Positions 1 through 11,742 of a DNA stretch of 64,000 bases are shown piece by piece; within the stretch, counting starts at the first letter, position 1, and every line of letters begins with the position of its first letter. The notes beneath the pieces were generated by a model that saw only the letters and a list, made by a program, of their open reading frames with translations, made no database searches and was not told the origin of the DNA. Source of the stretch: Oikopleura dioica (lineage: Eukaryota > Chordata > Appendicularia > Copelata > Oikopleuridae); NCBI GenBank assembly GCA_907165135.1, contig OU015568.1, positions 6,580,501 through 6,644,500 of the forward strand, given 5' to 3'. The position numbers were made by a program, and so were the translations under genes.

Positions 1-345
1 GTAATGAGAAAAAATAATACCCATGTCGAGAACTAACTAACAATGATAAGAGACTCTCATTACTTGCTCTTTGGCGTCCTGTGTACGGTACTGGCTTATC
101 AGTCCGAAACACGACTTACACTTGAGCCACTCACTTCAACATGATCAATATCGGAGATATTTGAACCCGTAAACATGCCTCTTGCGGTGGAAAGTCGAGT
201 TATCCAGAGCTACTAATTGATTTCTGGAAGTGAGGTCACTTCTCCTTTTCTAACGTATCTACTTTGTAACACTTCCACTTGAATTTAATTCTCCTCGGAC
301 GCCCTTAACTTTTTTTGATAATCACTAATCAAGGCTGGGTTTGAA

Positions 346-510
346 ATGTGTAGAAGACCTGAGTCAGGGTCCTTTTGGAGGCAACATAAACAGCTCTTTC
401 GAGACCCTGACTCAGGTTTCTCAGTCTTTTTCAGTCTTTTTTAACCAACGGCGAAGCCGCTCTGCGGCTTCGATTTTTAAAAAGCCGCTGCGCGGCTTTC
501 CATTATAGCT
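346..510. repeat. MITE-like palindrome, copy 1
   Basis: An inverted repeat at about 346-420 has CTGAGTCAGGGTC on the left and GACCCTGACTCAGG on the right. It is followed by a hairpin built from GAAGCCGC/GCGGCTTC blocks (about 440-505). The same two ingredients recur in at least fourteen other places in the window. No coding capacity. The flanks 1-345 and 511-840 hold nothing I can assign, except that a first exon of the next gene may hide there. Confidence 0.75.
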
Positions 511-871
511 TTCCGAACCTCACTCTCAGAGAGAGGGTAGACCCCAGTATTCAAAAACGTTATCTTCGATTCCATGAAAATCACCGTGCGGGTAGACTCA
601 ATTCGAATGTATAAAATTGTCCGTGTTCAGAGCTGATAAGCCCGGAGTTTCGCCCAAAATCGTCGCGATCGCGGTTCGACAAGAATCCTGTGCCGTCGGG
701 CTTAACGCCTATCAAGCAAAATGATAATGACACGGTTCACTTATCCATTTTCGGACTAGCTGAAGTCCAGACTCTCCTTGTTTCTTGAAATAAAAGAAGT
801 TCGCATTAGAAAATCCGGTTCAAGGAGTGTTTGGACTCTCTAAAGTGGAGCTTTTAGTAAGTAACCGTTCT

Positions 872-3404
872 CAAGCTTTTGAATTATGGCTAGTCAAGAA
901 GCTCAAAAAGGAGGAAGATGCGAAACAAGCTAAAAAGAAGGCTCGGTTCTTAAAATTCACGTTTTAAAGAGCACTAAAGTAGCCGTAGCCAATTTGCCAT
1001 TTTACAATAACTAATAAGTGAACTTAGAAAAGAGTTCGTTGAAAAATTCCGGTTTTTAATTAACATAGTAATGAGAACCCTAGAAAAAGTTAGAAGCTGA
1101 GCAGCGAGAGCGAGAAGCTAAAGAGGTTTGTAAATAAAGAAGCTTGGCTTGGCAAGAACCTGTGTAGAAACCCTGAGTAAGGATTTTAAAGGGCTTATTA
1201 TAAGATTGAACTACCTATTTGGGCGAAGAAGCTTTGCGGCTTCGTTCTTATATAAGCCGCTACGCGGCATTTTATTTAAGTCGTTTCAAATCCTGACTCA
1301 GGGTTTTTACTCAGGTTGCCAAGCTCGAATCCGAAAGAAAGGGGATTATTAGACAGTTTTCTTTATGAAAAATTTTTGAATATGAATTACTATGGTCTAA
1401 AAATCCGCTTTATTTTGGTCTTTGCCCGGTAGTGGGAGACTTCACCAGTTTCGAGCGTTGCTGAAATCCGCAGCTCGTGTTGTGCCAACCAGGCTTTTTA
1501 TTTATTTTTAAGAAGATAAAGCGAAATTCGGAGGGCTATCAAAACTGGCTCAAGCAAAAGGAGGAACACGAGAGACGCCTGAGGGTAAGAACTTGTGCGA
1601 GGGTTGTGGGGCGCAAGAACTTGAAATTATTGCGAAATAGAATCGAACATCCTCGAGATCATTCTATATTCGCGATTGAGCGCTGGGCTCGGCTAAGAAA
1701 CCTGTGTGAAAACCTGAGTCAGCTTCTGAAGAGCGGCTTGGCCAGTATTTAGACAAGATTGAAACTGACTCAGGCTTTTACACAGGTTTCCGAGCCCAAA
1801 GAGTAATGGCTTGGTTTTGCAAATTTCTAATGTAACTCAGAATGACATGTTTTCTTTTTAGGAAGAAAAAGAACGCAGGGATGAGTTAAGAAGCAAAAGA
1901 GCTGAAAAGGAGCGACAGAAGAAAGCTGAAGAAAAGGTCAGAAAAGTGAGGACTTACACTTTCTTTTTGTCTAAACAAAAACGTGGCTGAGAGAACCAAG
2001 GGTCTTGATTCTTGAGCTGAAAGACAGTAGATTTCGTAATTGCTTGTGTATATTTTAGGGAATAATATTGATTATAATTTATAATTGGCCAATATGAACA
2101 CGCCCGTTAGATAACGACTATCAATTAATCATAATAACTATCAATAAGAATATTTCACAAACAAGCAAGACAATTGCTAGTTGAATTGGACGCTAGAATC
2201 TTAAATCAAAAAACGACTAAGCCGGAAGCAATTAGATAAAATCTGGGTCAGCTCGGCAAGCTTGTAAAAGACCAACGCCATGATCAGAAGGACGCAATTT
2301 TAATTGCAAATTTCGCGCCTGTTCAAAATTTCAAATTTTCGCCGATTCAATATTTCCAATTTTTTTTTCAGCCAACGTTTGAAAAATTCAAAATTTGCAT
2401 TTTTCTTCTGGCGAATTCTAAAAACAGCTTCTTTAGGAAAAGGCGGAGGAAAAGTTTCAAGAGTGGCGAAAGGCCAAGGACGAAGCGGAGAAAAAAGCCA
2501 AACAAGCTGCCAAGGAGAAGCGGATTTTGGAGCAGAAAGAGGCGGGGAAAAAACGAGAGGTAGGGTTCAGATGCAAACCAGCGTGGTCACGGCAACCTGT
2601 GTTGAAAACCTGAGTCAGGTTCTGAAAGAGCTAAATGATAAGCCCCTAGCGGCTTTTTTCAGCCGCTTCGCCAGAATTTTTATGGAAGATTTTAGTGCTA
2701 ATATTTAGCTCTTTGAAAACCTGACTCAGGTTTTCAACACAGGTTGGCGAGGCTAGAATCTTTGCAGAGGGCGAAGAGAGCGTAATTGCTTCTTTGAACC
2801 GGAGCTGACGGTGTTTGGGAACAGCTCCAACTCATCGTTTGATTATCAAATTCATTCTCGAGTAGTTAATACGAGAGGCACTAGGGTCAAAGTGGCTTTC
2901 CAAAGTCACCAGTGGAAGCGAATCGCGGGAATTGCCACTTGACACGTTTCAAGCTCGCTAGATTTCAAATTGAAAAGCAACAGCGAACTGGATTAACTTA
3001 TAAGCGTAAAAATCAAAGTCTGAGAATCTGAATCTTTCAGATTCAGGCTATTTTTGGTACTCCTCGAATAATAACGAAATAAAAACAGTCTGTAATAAAT
3101 CTTGTGCTTCAAGTTTGTTTGTAGGAAAACGAAAAGAAATTCAAGGAATGGCTCAAAAAGGTCAATGAAACTAATCCAAAGGAGAGTGAAGACGTGTTTA
3201 CAAACAAACCGTGGGTGCCGCCAATTCCGAAGAGCATTCCGACCAAGAGAAAGCAGAACCGACCGCAGAGCGCGAGACCTGCTGGCCGTCCTCGATCAGG
3301 TAAACAGAACAGCAACAATAATCCAGCTCATTTCATTTTCAGCGATTCAATCCAAGCCGCTGATTATTACTCGTCAATCTACTTGCTTCGTCAACTGGTC
3401 CTGA
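872..3404 (+). CDS. CCDC34: CCDC34-like coiled-coil protein (5' end not resolved)
   Basis: Spliced by eye from exons near 872-940 (end uncertain), then 1084-1125, 1513-1584, 1862-1936, 2437-2559, 3125-3299 and 3343-3404; the last six are phase-consistent. The protein is almost all charged coiled coil rich in K, E and R with repeated W-L/W-R heptads such as YQNWLKQKEE, KFQEWRKAKD and KKFKEWLKK. It ends in a proline-rich tail (VPPIPKSIPTKRKQ) and a terminal KPLIITRQSTCF. That order, and the tail in particular, matches vertebrate CCDC34, which is linked to sperm flagella and intraflagellar transport. The first exon may start upstream; an apparent GC 5' splice site follows the first exon seen. 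Three introns each contain a MITE-like palindrome. Identification is by family resemblance only. Confidence 0.72.
1144..1325. repeat. MITE-like palindrome inside a CCDC34 intron, copy 2
   Basis: The termini are related to AACCTGTGTAGAAACCCTGA and its complement, with inner GCGGCTT/AAGCCGC hairpin blocks. It lies wholly inside the intron 1126-1512. Confidence 0.75.
1684..1797. repeat. MITE-like palindrome inside a CCDC34 intron, copy 3
   Basis: A short member with terminal CCTGTGTGAAAACCTGAGTC and complementary GACTCAGG...CACAGG, within the intron 1585-1861. The inner GCCGC hairpin is missing. Confidence 0.7.
2588..2754. repeat. MITE-like palindrome inside a CCDC34 intron, copy 4
   Basis: The termini read GTTGAAAACCTGAGTCAGG and CCTGACTCAGGTTTTCAAC, with an inner AGCGGCTTTTTTCAGCCGCT hairpin. 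It lies in the intron 2560-3124. Confidence 0.75.
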
Positions 3405-3682
3405 CTCTGTCCAAATCCACCTCCTCTACAATAACACGTTCTTGACTGTAACTCTTTTTGATCTTCGGAATCTCCTCAACCTTTTTTTCGCATTCAAACT
3501 TTCTTTTAAAAAATTTTTTTTTCTATTTCAACAATTTTATTTTTTAAAAAAGAATAAACGACATTTTTTACAAAAAAAAAAATGATGCATCTTCGAATAA
3601 GAAAGCTCTATTTTCTTATTTACAGATGCTTGTTTTTGATTTTTTCATTAAAAAATGATAAACTTCGGTGATTCCGAGGTCT

Positions 3683-3968
3683 AAACGCTCAGTTTTGAAG
3701 TGAGTGGTTTACAGTTTTTTATTACCGTAGAATCTACGGCGTAGATTTACCAGACGACCTTCATTTCTAACCTTGGCTGGGCTCGGCAGTCTGCGTAGAA
3801 AACCTGAGTCAGGGTCCTGAAAGAACTAATTTCATCACAGCGCTAACAGGACCCTGACTCAGGTTTTCTACACAGGTTGCCGAGCCCAGCCGAGGTGTGA
3901 AATGAAGGTCGTCTGGTAAATCCACGGTAATAAAAAACTGCAAACCACTCATTTCAAAACTGGGCGTG
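3683..3968. repeat. Nested palindrome: family element inside longer inverted repeats
   Basis: Outer arms (about 3683-3770 and 3895-3968) are near-complementary, sharing blocks such as CAGTTTTTTATTACCGT and ATTTACCAGACGACCT. The left arm carries an extra 14 nt around a short duplication of TCTACGGCGTAGA. Nested inside, 3772-3895 is a complete short copy of the TGAGTCA palindrome family. The region 3405-4690 otherwise contains only AT-rich sequence and unconvincing open frames. Confidence 0.75.
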
Positions 3969-4690
3969 TAGAATAATCGATTTCACCCCTTCCTCACGAG
4001 CTCCGTGCGATTCCGGCAATTATCCCCTGCACAGTGCGTGTCTACCCTCTCCCAAAAGAGTCTGCTACGTGTCCACAAGCGTACATCGAAGCTCAACTCA
4101 AATTTTCACTGTTAGGTTTGTCTTGTACAACGCACAAGCGATAACAGCAAAAGAATGATCTTATCGCAGTTCGTATTTTTGCGAAAGAGCTCTGTTTTCT
4201 AGCGATAAAAATTTCGCTACGTCGCCGGGTTTTGATAGTTGCGAGATAAAGTAAATGCCGCTGAGTATTCGGAATTCCTGACATTTGTCTCTTTCGATGA
4301 GAAAATTTTGCGACGGAGAAGAAATAGCTTCGCGGCTCTCTTTGTCGCCCAGCTTTTCAATTTCTCGCGAATTGTAAGGCGAAGACTTCGAATTCATACA
4401 GAAGTACTCTACCTTGCTGCAGTAGCAATTGGACGGAGACTTCAAGGAAAAGAGGCGTGTGCTGATTTTATCCTATTCTTTCAAGCCGCAATTGTGGCAC
4501 GTCGAAATTAATTGAACCCGCAAAACTTGGTGGCATTTTTAAGAAAAAAAACCGTTTCTTAAATTTTGTTCATTTTTATTAATCTCTTACAGCAAACAGA
4601 GAGAGCTGTATGGATTCAAACGGGGTTTTTCTCAATTGATAATTGCCTTCTTTCAATTGGTCTTCTCGAGAAGGCAGATCGCATAAGCCC

Positions 4691-5829
4691 TTAAAAATTC
4701 AACCCATTGTTCAATTTTAGGTCACTGTTACTATACCTGCTTCCGTGAACCCGACCGGTATGAACATTGCCGTTATAAAAATATGCTCCTTGAAGTCGAT
4801 TGGGATTATTTGGGCACCAAGGAATTCCGATTTCTTCGCTTAAATCGTCCTTTGGCATGTCCGCTGTTAGATATCCACTTAGAATCAACTCCTTCATTGA
4901 CGTCTTTTTCGATGTAAGTTTCCACTTTTTGCCCTCCAATTGATCTATTTTGTCGGTTTTCCATAGGCCGTATTCGTCCAAAAACGACGAATTTAACTAA
5001 AAAAATTGAGTCCTTTCAATAACCAGTCTCTTACCTTGAGCAATTTGCAGTTGATAGTTTTATTAATTTGAATCAGAATTTTTTCATCTTCAAAAACTTG
5101 AGTTTCGCAGATAAATTCAAATGTTGAAAATTTTGCCACATCGTCATCAACATGATTGTTCAAGCAATCTCTTGGCAAGCTCTCATTTGCAAATTGCTTA
5201 CAGTCTCGGCAGACGTAGACAAAGTCTTTTCTTTCTTTTGCAGCTTCAAGTTCGTTTTCGATTTTGCGGCGGATATCCTTGTTCATGTCGATAATCTGGT
5301 AATCAGAAGTGTACTCCGCGTAGATCCAGTATTTGTATCTCGATTGGCGGATGAATTCGGGAATGGGCGAGATCATACTTGTCGTTCTTCTCAGAAGAGA
5401 GCTGTTTCGATAGGCACAGAAACCCTTTGCCTCTTCATAAGCTTAGTAGAATTTTAGATTAGTTTCCTATTATTAATCTGACTTAATCTTGTACTAGACA
5501 TCACTGCTGGCCACCTAGTTCCATCAACATAAGCGTTTATCTCCGCGGACGAATTTAGATTTGCATAGAAGTTATCGTACAACTTCTCCTGATTCTCAGT
5601 AAAAGAGAAAATCGGTTTAAAACCCGGGTTCTTTGAATTTGGGTTCGTAAAGTTCGAATCTTCCTCGGGCTCGGGCTCGCGCACTTGTTCTTTTGTAGGC
5701 CAGAACTTGATGACCAGAATCACGGAACAGCCAATTATGGCAGCACTAAAAATTCAAACTCAAGATCAAGCAAGAATAACTACCCGGCTATGATTGCTAA
5801 AAAATCAAAATCATTCTCTTCATTTCCAT
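4691..5829 (-). CDS. Type II membrane protein with C-type-lectin-like region
   Basis: A four-exon model (5784-5829, 5495-5755, 5035-5441, 4691-4996) joins in frame to 339 aa. It opens MEMKRMILIF and runs through a hydrophobic stretch of about 30 residues (IIAGAAIIGCSVILVIKF), read here as a signal anchor with the rest extracellular. The ectodomain has an acidic/proline stalk, then a cysteine-bearing part (GTRWPAVMSTYEEAKGFC, then ...FIRQSRYKYWIYAEY) whose spacing recalls the start of a C-type lectin domain. Further cysteines follow (VYVCRDCKQF, CLNN, FICETQ, CKLLK) and a C-terminal WCPNNPNRLQGAYFYNG segment. Canonical calcium-binding EPN/QPD and WND motifs are not obvious, so sugar binding is not claimed. 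All introns are short GT-AG. A lineage-specific membrane receptor is the best description. Confidence 0.6.
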
Positions 5830-6029
5830 TTTTCTACTTTTTCAAATGAAAAGAATCGAAAATCCTTACAAGATCATAACTTTTTGTATCTACTCACCCG
5901 ATAAAAAACATATGTTTCGTATATGACTGAGTGCGTTCTCAATACCAGGTATCAGATAGTGACTATCAGATAGTCTACCTGACATAGCCTCCTTCATGCA
6001 GGGGTAATTAATTATGAATAAGTTCTTTT

Positions 6030-6085
6030 ATATATTATATTATATTATTCAATATTATATTATATTATATTATATTATATTAAAA
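6030..6085. repeat. TATTA microsatellite
   Basis: A run of about ten ATATT-type units in an AT-rich stretch upstream of the lectin-like gene. No other function visible. Confidence 0.85.
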
Positions 6086-6821
6086 AGTTCTTGAACTTAA
6101 TTATATATCACAAATTATGATTCATAACGTATTAATTTGTAAAAGTTATTGTTACCAAATGCGTACGTTTTACTGCAACGAATAACTAGATAAGGTTACA
6201 CTCATAATTAGGTTCCTTTCTTTTTCCACTAGCTAAGGCCTCGTCTTTGCGGTTTTGACTAATTGCCCGAAACGACAAAATTGTGGTCAATACGCGCTTT
6301 ACGGGAAGCAGTTACGGGAAGTCCAACAAGCTCACGGTTATCGATACAGTAAAGCAAGCGATAAGGCAGTAAGTCGGTGGATTTCTGGAGAACAGGAGCA
6401 TTTTAAGCCTCTTAGCACGTTTTCCCGCGCTAAGGATTTTTGTCCAAACTTTTAGTCCAGAAATTTCCGAAAGAATGCACGGGAGAGAGTACCCCACTCA
6501 TAGCTGCCAGTTCAGTCTGTCAAATAGTCAATCCAGATTAGCAAGAGGCAGAATATTTGAAGGAGAAGGAGGCTTTTTCGATCGCATCTGCCGAAAAAAT
6601 TTGCTCCTGCGGTGGTGCCTCGAGCTTGACTTGGTTCTAAAAACCGACCGCAACGTTTCGATATCACGTGATATCACTTCATGTTGGTTGCTGCAGCTGA
6701 ATTATCGCGAGTATGCGTGTTGACCAAAAGTTAAGCGGAAAATTCAAGGGCCGTTGCGAAGAAATCAAACTCATTTTTTTCTGAATAATTGATTTCTAAA
6801 TCAGCGATTCTGATTCCAAAG

Positions 6822-7052
6822 TGATTGATTTTGGCTCGAATTTCAATATTTACTAAACTAGAATAAGTTATTCTGAATAACTACTGTAAATCGAGAAGCC
6901 GCTTGCGGCTTCGAGCAATAGAAGAAAAAGCCGCGCTTCGCGCGGCTCTAGTTCCATTACTCGAAGCAAGCGGCTTCTCGATTTACAGTAGTTATTCAGA
7001 ATAACTTATTCTAGTTTAGTAAATATTGAAATTCGAGCCAAAATCAGTCACT
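6822..7052. repeat. 230-bp near-perfect palindrome of a second family
   Basis: Arms of about 95 nt match as inverted repeats, including GAATAAGTTATTCTGAATAA, CTACTGTAAATCGAGAAGCC and the outer TTTTGGCTCGAATTTCAATA. Near the centre is a GCCGC...GCGGC hairpin like that of the TGAGTCA family, but the outer arms differ and lack TGAGTCA. No coding capacity. The stretch 5830-6820 has weak open frames only and no gene I can support. Confidence 0.85.
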
Positions 7053-7302
7053 TTATATATTTTAAGATCTCATCAAAACGTACTTTTTTTACCTTCTCAA
7101 ATTGGAAAAACTCGTTGTTCACCGGAACAAGAAAGCTAATTGAATTATCGAAAAACAAGTGCAGTGCCAATTGATACCGTTTTTTGCGGGGACACGTCAG
7201 CAAAACAGAACTTTGTTGCGCCTCAGAACAAACTCGCGTTTCCATTTTTAATGAGCTTGATAAGTCGATAATGATCCACTTTTTTCTTCTATATATTTTT
7301 AC

Positions 7303-7412
7303 CAATTCAATCCAAGCCGCTCATTGCTACACGTCAATCTACTTGATCCATCAAACGATCCTGACTTTGATCTGGCCCACCTGCTACTACATGTACACGT
7401 TCTTAACACGGT
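7303..7412 (+). pseudogene. Decayed duplicate of the CCDC34 terminal exon
   Basis: The sequence ATTCAATCCAAGCCGCT followed by ...CGTCAATCTACTTG, then GATCCTGACT and ACACGTTCTT, lines up with the last CCDC34 exon and its 3' flank at 3343-3446. There are scattered substitutions and the original reading frame and stop are lost. It is preceded by TTTTTACC rather than the functional TTTTCAGC. Seen as a non-coding partial copy about 4 kb downstream on the same strand. A MITE-like palindrome abuts its right end. Confidence 0.7.
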
Positions 7413-7605
7413 CTCAGTAACCTGTGTAAAAACCTGAGTTACAGCCTGAAGGGTCACTTGTGAAAAGCCGCAAGTTACCTCTCCGATCTTTTTCAGAATT
7501 CTCGAGGCCGCTTCGCGGCTTCTTTAAAAAAAAGCCGCTGCGCGGCTTTTCACTTGAGATCTCTCAGGCTGCTACTCAGGTCTTCTATCCAGGTTGCAAA
7601 GCCTA
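7411..7605. repeat. MITE-like palindrome, copy 6
   Basis: Contains AACCTGTGTAAAAACCTGAG, an inner GCCGCTTCGCGGC / GCCGCTGCGCGGC pair, and ACTCAGGTCTTCTATCCAGG. One arm is partly degenerate. It sits directly beside the CCDC34 exon duplicate. Confidence 0.7.
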
Positions 7606-8009
7606 ATTCTTAACTGCAGCTTCAAGAACATGCTTTTCTATACGAGCCAATAAGAAGTCGCTATTTTTAATATGCCATGCTCGGTTTTGATTGGTCAATG
7701 CAAGAAAAAGAGGTAGGCTTTGATTTTTTTGTAAGTTTTTATTAGATTTTTGTTTCTAAATTACAGGCACTTTTTTAAAAATGGTTCAAAAGCAGTTCAA
7801 GGATGGTCCAAAGTATTTAGATCGCATCGCACTTTTGATTTGGTGAAAGTTTTTTAAGATTTTTCTTTTTGACGGGAATAAGAAGAAACTGGCGTTTTTG
7901 GGCACACACAAGGCCGAATAGAAAAAATGATTGAAAGCAAGTCTGATTATTCAAACTATGTACAAGCAAGGCAAATCAATACTCAAACCGCTTTTTTTTT
8001 TGACAGAGG

Positions 8010-8500
8010 GGATGAAATGTCGGGTCTCGCTGCTTTTACGCTGGGTTCACGCGATCTCGGTCGACCGGTCCAGACGGGTCCGGGTCGGGGCGCGCGGTTG
8101 GGCGAGTGGTTAGGCCAATCAAAGTTACCGGGGCCCGGTCGCGGCAGGCTGGTCCGACCCAGCGCCGACTGGCCGACCGATCACGTGGCAAGGAACAAAA
8201 GCAAGGAGCATTTCTTGGAAGATGGATTTCGTGGTAGTAGTGTGATTTGATTTTTTAAATAAAACAAACAAGATAGTGGTCAGAAATTGGTCTGAACACT
8301 CTCAGATCTGCCACGATAAAGAGGCCAGTCTTTATCGCGAAAAGGGCGGAGAGTGCTTAGACGTGGGAGACCTTCGGGGCCAGGTGTCCGTGGCGGCCCA
8401 GCGGTAGACGAGGTGTTACGGCAGCGCGGTCGCGGATTTCGAACGGCGTCGATGTTAGTCCAGTTGCCAGTGCTTTGCGACGGGGTCCCTGAATGAAGAT
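8010..8500. other. GC-rich island of unknown nature
   Basis: Two blocks (about 8028-8190 and 8281-8480) are markedly richer in GC and CpG than the AT-rich surroundings. The second is open on the minus strand for 91 codons (arginine- and proline-rich) with no recognised domain. Neither shows convincing splice structure. They could be a remnant of a mobile element or an isolated exon. The rest of 7606-8996 has no supported gene. Confidence 0.3.
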
Positions 8501-8996
8501 CGTTAGAAAATTGAAACAGAAGCATTTTTTTTAATAAAAAGTTTTGAAAATTCAAGCTTTTTTTAAATAAAAAGGGAAGGTAAATTTTTTTTTTGATCGA
8601 AGAAAATTTTTTTTTTACGAAGATAGTCCCTTAATCAAAAATTGCCCCAGATACGTCACAAATCAAATTTTCTAACTGTCCCGCGTCACAGCCCCCATCA
8701 TCAGCTTATTGCGATTTTCGTGGCTTTGATCCCTCTTTCGCCCAGGTTAAATCCGCCACTTTACGAAAAGCGAAACGAAAGTCGGCAGAATGACTTTTTT
8801 CTAACATTTGATTTTGCAATTGGCGAGGGGAATTATCCAGACGGGCCCTTCTTAATCCGATACGCCACCCTTGAGAGACTAATCCTAACGTGATCATTTT
8901 TTTCTAAGTTTTTGAATAAAATTTCTAATGCAGAAATTATATGTCGAAAGCGCTGTAAATAAGCTGGTTTTACAATGTAATGAAAAAAGTTGTAAT

Positions 8997-9229
8997 CTGG
9001 GCTCGGCAATCTGTGTTGAAAACCTGAGTCAGGCTCTGGAAGAGCTTAAATGAAAAGCTGCGTAGCGGCTTTTTTAAACACGAAGCCGCGAAGCGGCTTC
9101 GCCAGGAGTTTAGACAAAATTAATATGGTTTATTTGCGAAGCCGCTTCGCGGCTTCGTTTTTGAAAAAGCCGCTACGCGGCTTTTCATTTGAGCTCTTCC
9201 AGAGTCTGACTCAGGTTGCCGAGCCCAGG
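8997..9229. repeat. MITE-like palindrome, copy 7
   Basis: A full-length example: GCTCGGCAATCTGTGTTGAA and CCTGAGTCAGG at the left; several AAGCCGCTTCGCGGCTT-type hairpins inside; TCTGACTCAGGTTGCCGAGCCC at the right (arm split here by description). Confidence 0.8.
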
Positions 9230-9819
9230 CTCAACTGACGCGCGCTAGAATTTCTTTTCATTAGACGATGCCCGCAAGTAGGAAAAGGGGTCAAAAAGAG
9301 GGAAAAAAGGATGATCAAATTGTCATTTTACGTTATAATGAGGAACCACGTTCAGTCCGTAATCACGTGGGCGCAATCAACTCTCAACCCTTCCAAGCAA
9401 TTAGAAAGAGCGCTAGGAGAGCGAACTACTCGTTACAGACTTTTGCGAGGGGATTAATTGTTGAGTCGTAGATTCTAGCGCAGTTCTAAAACGAGCGAGC
9501 GCGCCGCGCAATACCAACCACCGTGGAAATCGTGCAAAATTATTCGCGCGGTTTTCTTATGCAAAGCATATAAAAACAGATATAAAAATTTAATCGCCGA
9601 ACGAGGAAAACCTGGAAAGCACCAGCGCGCCGCTGCTCTTTTTAGAAAGCCGGTCCCAGGGTAAATATTAAGAGGCCCCATTCTTGATACCCAAGAACGC
9701 GCCGCTCAAAGCCGGGTGGATTCGCTTTCGACTAAGTTTTCCAGAAATTCGCACGGTTTATTTATCTCGGATATCTTACTGCATTTACGATGGAATGCGC
9801 TCATTCCAGACCAAATGAG

Positions 9820-10056
9820 ATCAGAAACCTGCGTACAAAACCTGAGTCAGGCTCTAAAAGAGCATGAATGAAAAGCCGCGTAGCGGCTTTTTTAGAGCCA
9901 AAGCCGCGAAGCGGCTTCGCAAGAGCTTCCAATCAATCTATTTTGAAGTCTTTGCGAAGCCGCTTCGCGGCTTAGTTTTTGTAAAAGCCGCTGCGCGGCT
10001 TTTCATTAATGCTATTTTAGAGCCTGACTCAGGTTTTGAGCAAAGATTGCTGAGCC
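9820..10056. repeat. MITE-like palindrome, copy 8
   Basis: A full-length copy with ACCTGAGTCAGGCTCTAAAA and its complement, and two inner GCGTAGCGGC/GCTGCGCGGC hairpins. The intervals 9230-9819 and 10057-11660 contain only short, low-confidence open frames, including a plus-strand frame at 9268-9471 rich in K and R without a recognised domain. Confidence 0.8.
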
Positions 10057-11664
10057 AAAAGTTACATGACGAGCTCTTTTTTTTTTGCTTAAAACAATGC
10101 GACAAGAAGTGTCGTTTGGAAAGGTCAGCTCGTGCACGTGGGCTGCGCAAAATATAAAAATTAAGAGGCTGCTTTTCATGGTATCGAAAAAATATGAGCA
10201 TGTTTATAGCATAAATGTGCGGCGAGCTTGGGCTTAACCTGTTATACGAGGGTTCGGGGCAATATTCGGGCTGCATTTAATTTTAGAAATGAAAATTATT
10301 TAGCATACTCGCGGGCGATGAGAAGTGTTTAACCAGTTGGGTCTAAATTTATTTGGAAAAAAGAGATGGTTTTTTGAAATACCGCGAGTACCGTATTTTT
10401 AAACGACCCGTGATTGGAGCAGAACAAATACGCCAGACGCCTAGTTTTGTATAAGCCAATTTAAGAGAATGCTTAGTGCTGGCATTATGCTTTGACGGGA
10501 GCATTGAGTATCTTGAAGGCTGCGGCTCGAAAATACGGAACACAAGTTGAGAAACACTTTCCCATCAGCGACCGTAGGCCTTGACATTTAGAGTATCGAA
10601 TGGCAAAGAGGGGGAAAGGAGATGTCTGGGAATGTTATAAACGAAAAGAGAGAGAGAGGGAGGATTGATTTAGCACGAGCAGGAAAGTGCTGAAAAGCCA
10701 GAGTACTAGTAATTGAGTGAGCAGCTAAATCCGACCATTTTTCTGTCAGCCCGGAAACCAGGGCTTCCGTTGACGGCCCCAAGAATTTTTCCCATGGATC
10801 ACGAAAAAGATGAAGGAGAAATTCGCGAGAAACAGAGCAGCTTGATGGATTTTCAGTAATTTTGAGGATTAAGTGAGTTAGTTCCGAATCAGTTTAAATT
10901 CAGCTCCTCCGCGCCGGATTTTCGAGGAAAAAACTCGCTTCTAACAGGAAGATCCGTTAGAACAACTGGAAGCTTACAGGCAAACTACAGGGCTTGGGTT
11001 CCGACTCTCTCTGTTGATTAATTTTCCTTGGGCTTTATGACTTGCTAGTATTGGAATTCCGAGGCGGCGGTCGTGTTGGGCCCTTGGTCCCGAAGCAGCC
11101 GTACTCTTTGTCTGACATCCCGTGGCGGGAGGGGGAAATTCTAGCGTCGAGAAAAAAGCCCACAAGTTTTAAATTTTATTCTCCAGTTTTATGCCCTTGT
11201 TAAACAACAAAGAGAGGTGATAAGATAAAGAGCTGCAATCTGTGTTCGCCCCTGATTAAAAATTTCGAAATTTTGAATATTCGATTCATACAGTATGAAT
11301 ACTAGTGCTGCTATTTTGCTGGTCAAAAACATGCAGGGAAAAAACGAAGGTTCTCGATAAGCATCGGCGACTTCCTATCTTTGAGGGGCGAAATGAAGGG
11401 GTACAAATTAGCAGGGCTCTTGAAAGAATGTACAGAGACAGTAAGGACTTACTGATACCAGTAGGGGCTCGAACGAAAGAATGATGATAAAAGAAGAGGG
11501 TTCAAAAAGAGACCATAATTTTGATTTTTTTATGGAAAATATGGCTTTTTATAATTTAAAACTCAACGAATAAAAAATACAATTCTATGAAAAAACCGAT
11601 AAAGCAAAAGTCGTGATAAAAATACCGAACAAATATTCACATAAAAAAGGTTGAGATGATTTAC

Positions 11665-11742
11665 CTGGGCTAGCCCTAGAAAAATAACAAGTCCAGAAAG
11701 GACGAATCCTATAAGCGCAGCTGGAGCAAATTCTTCAATCAT
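11665..11742 (-). CDS. First exon of a probable small membrane protein (partial)
   Basis: An ATG at 11742 opens 26 codons (MIEEFAPAALIGFVLSGLV...) that form one hydrophobic helix and end in CAG before GTAAAT, a good 5' splice site. Downstream exons are not settled. Candidates on the same strand include an open block after a CTAG acceptor near 11140 and a final SEFFPRKSGAEELNLN-stop near 10900, but their phases do not join directly to this exon. Function unknown. Confidence 0.35.

Noticed and set aside
6255..6723. Plus-strand open frames with cysteines and basic residues
   Set aside because: No domain, no splice support and no start context; consistent with chance.
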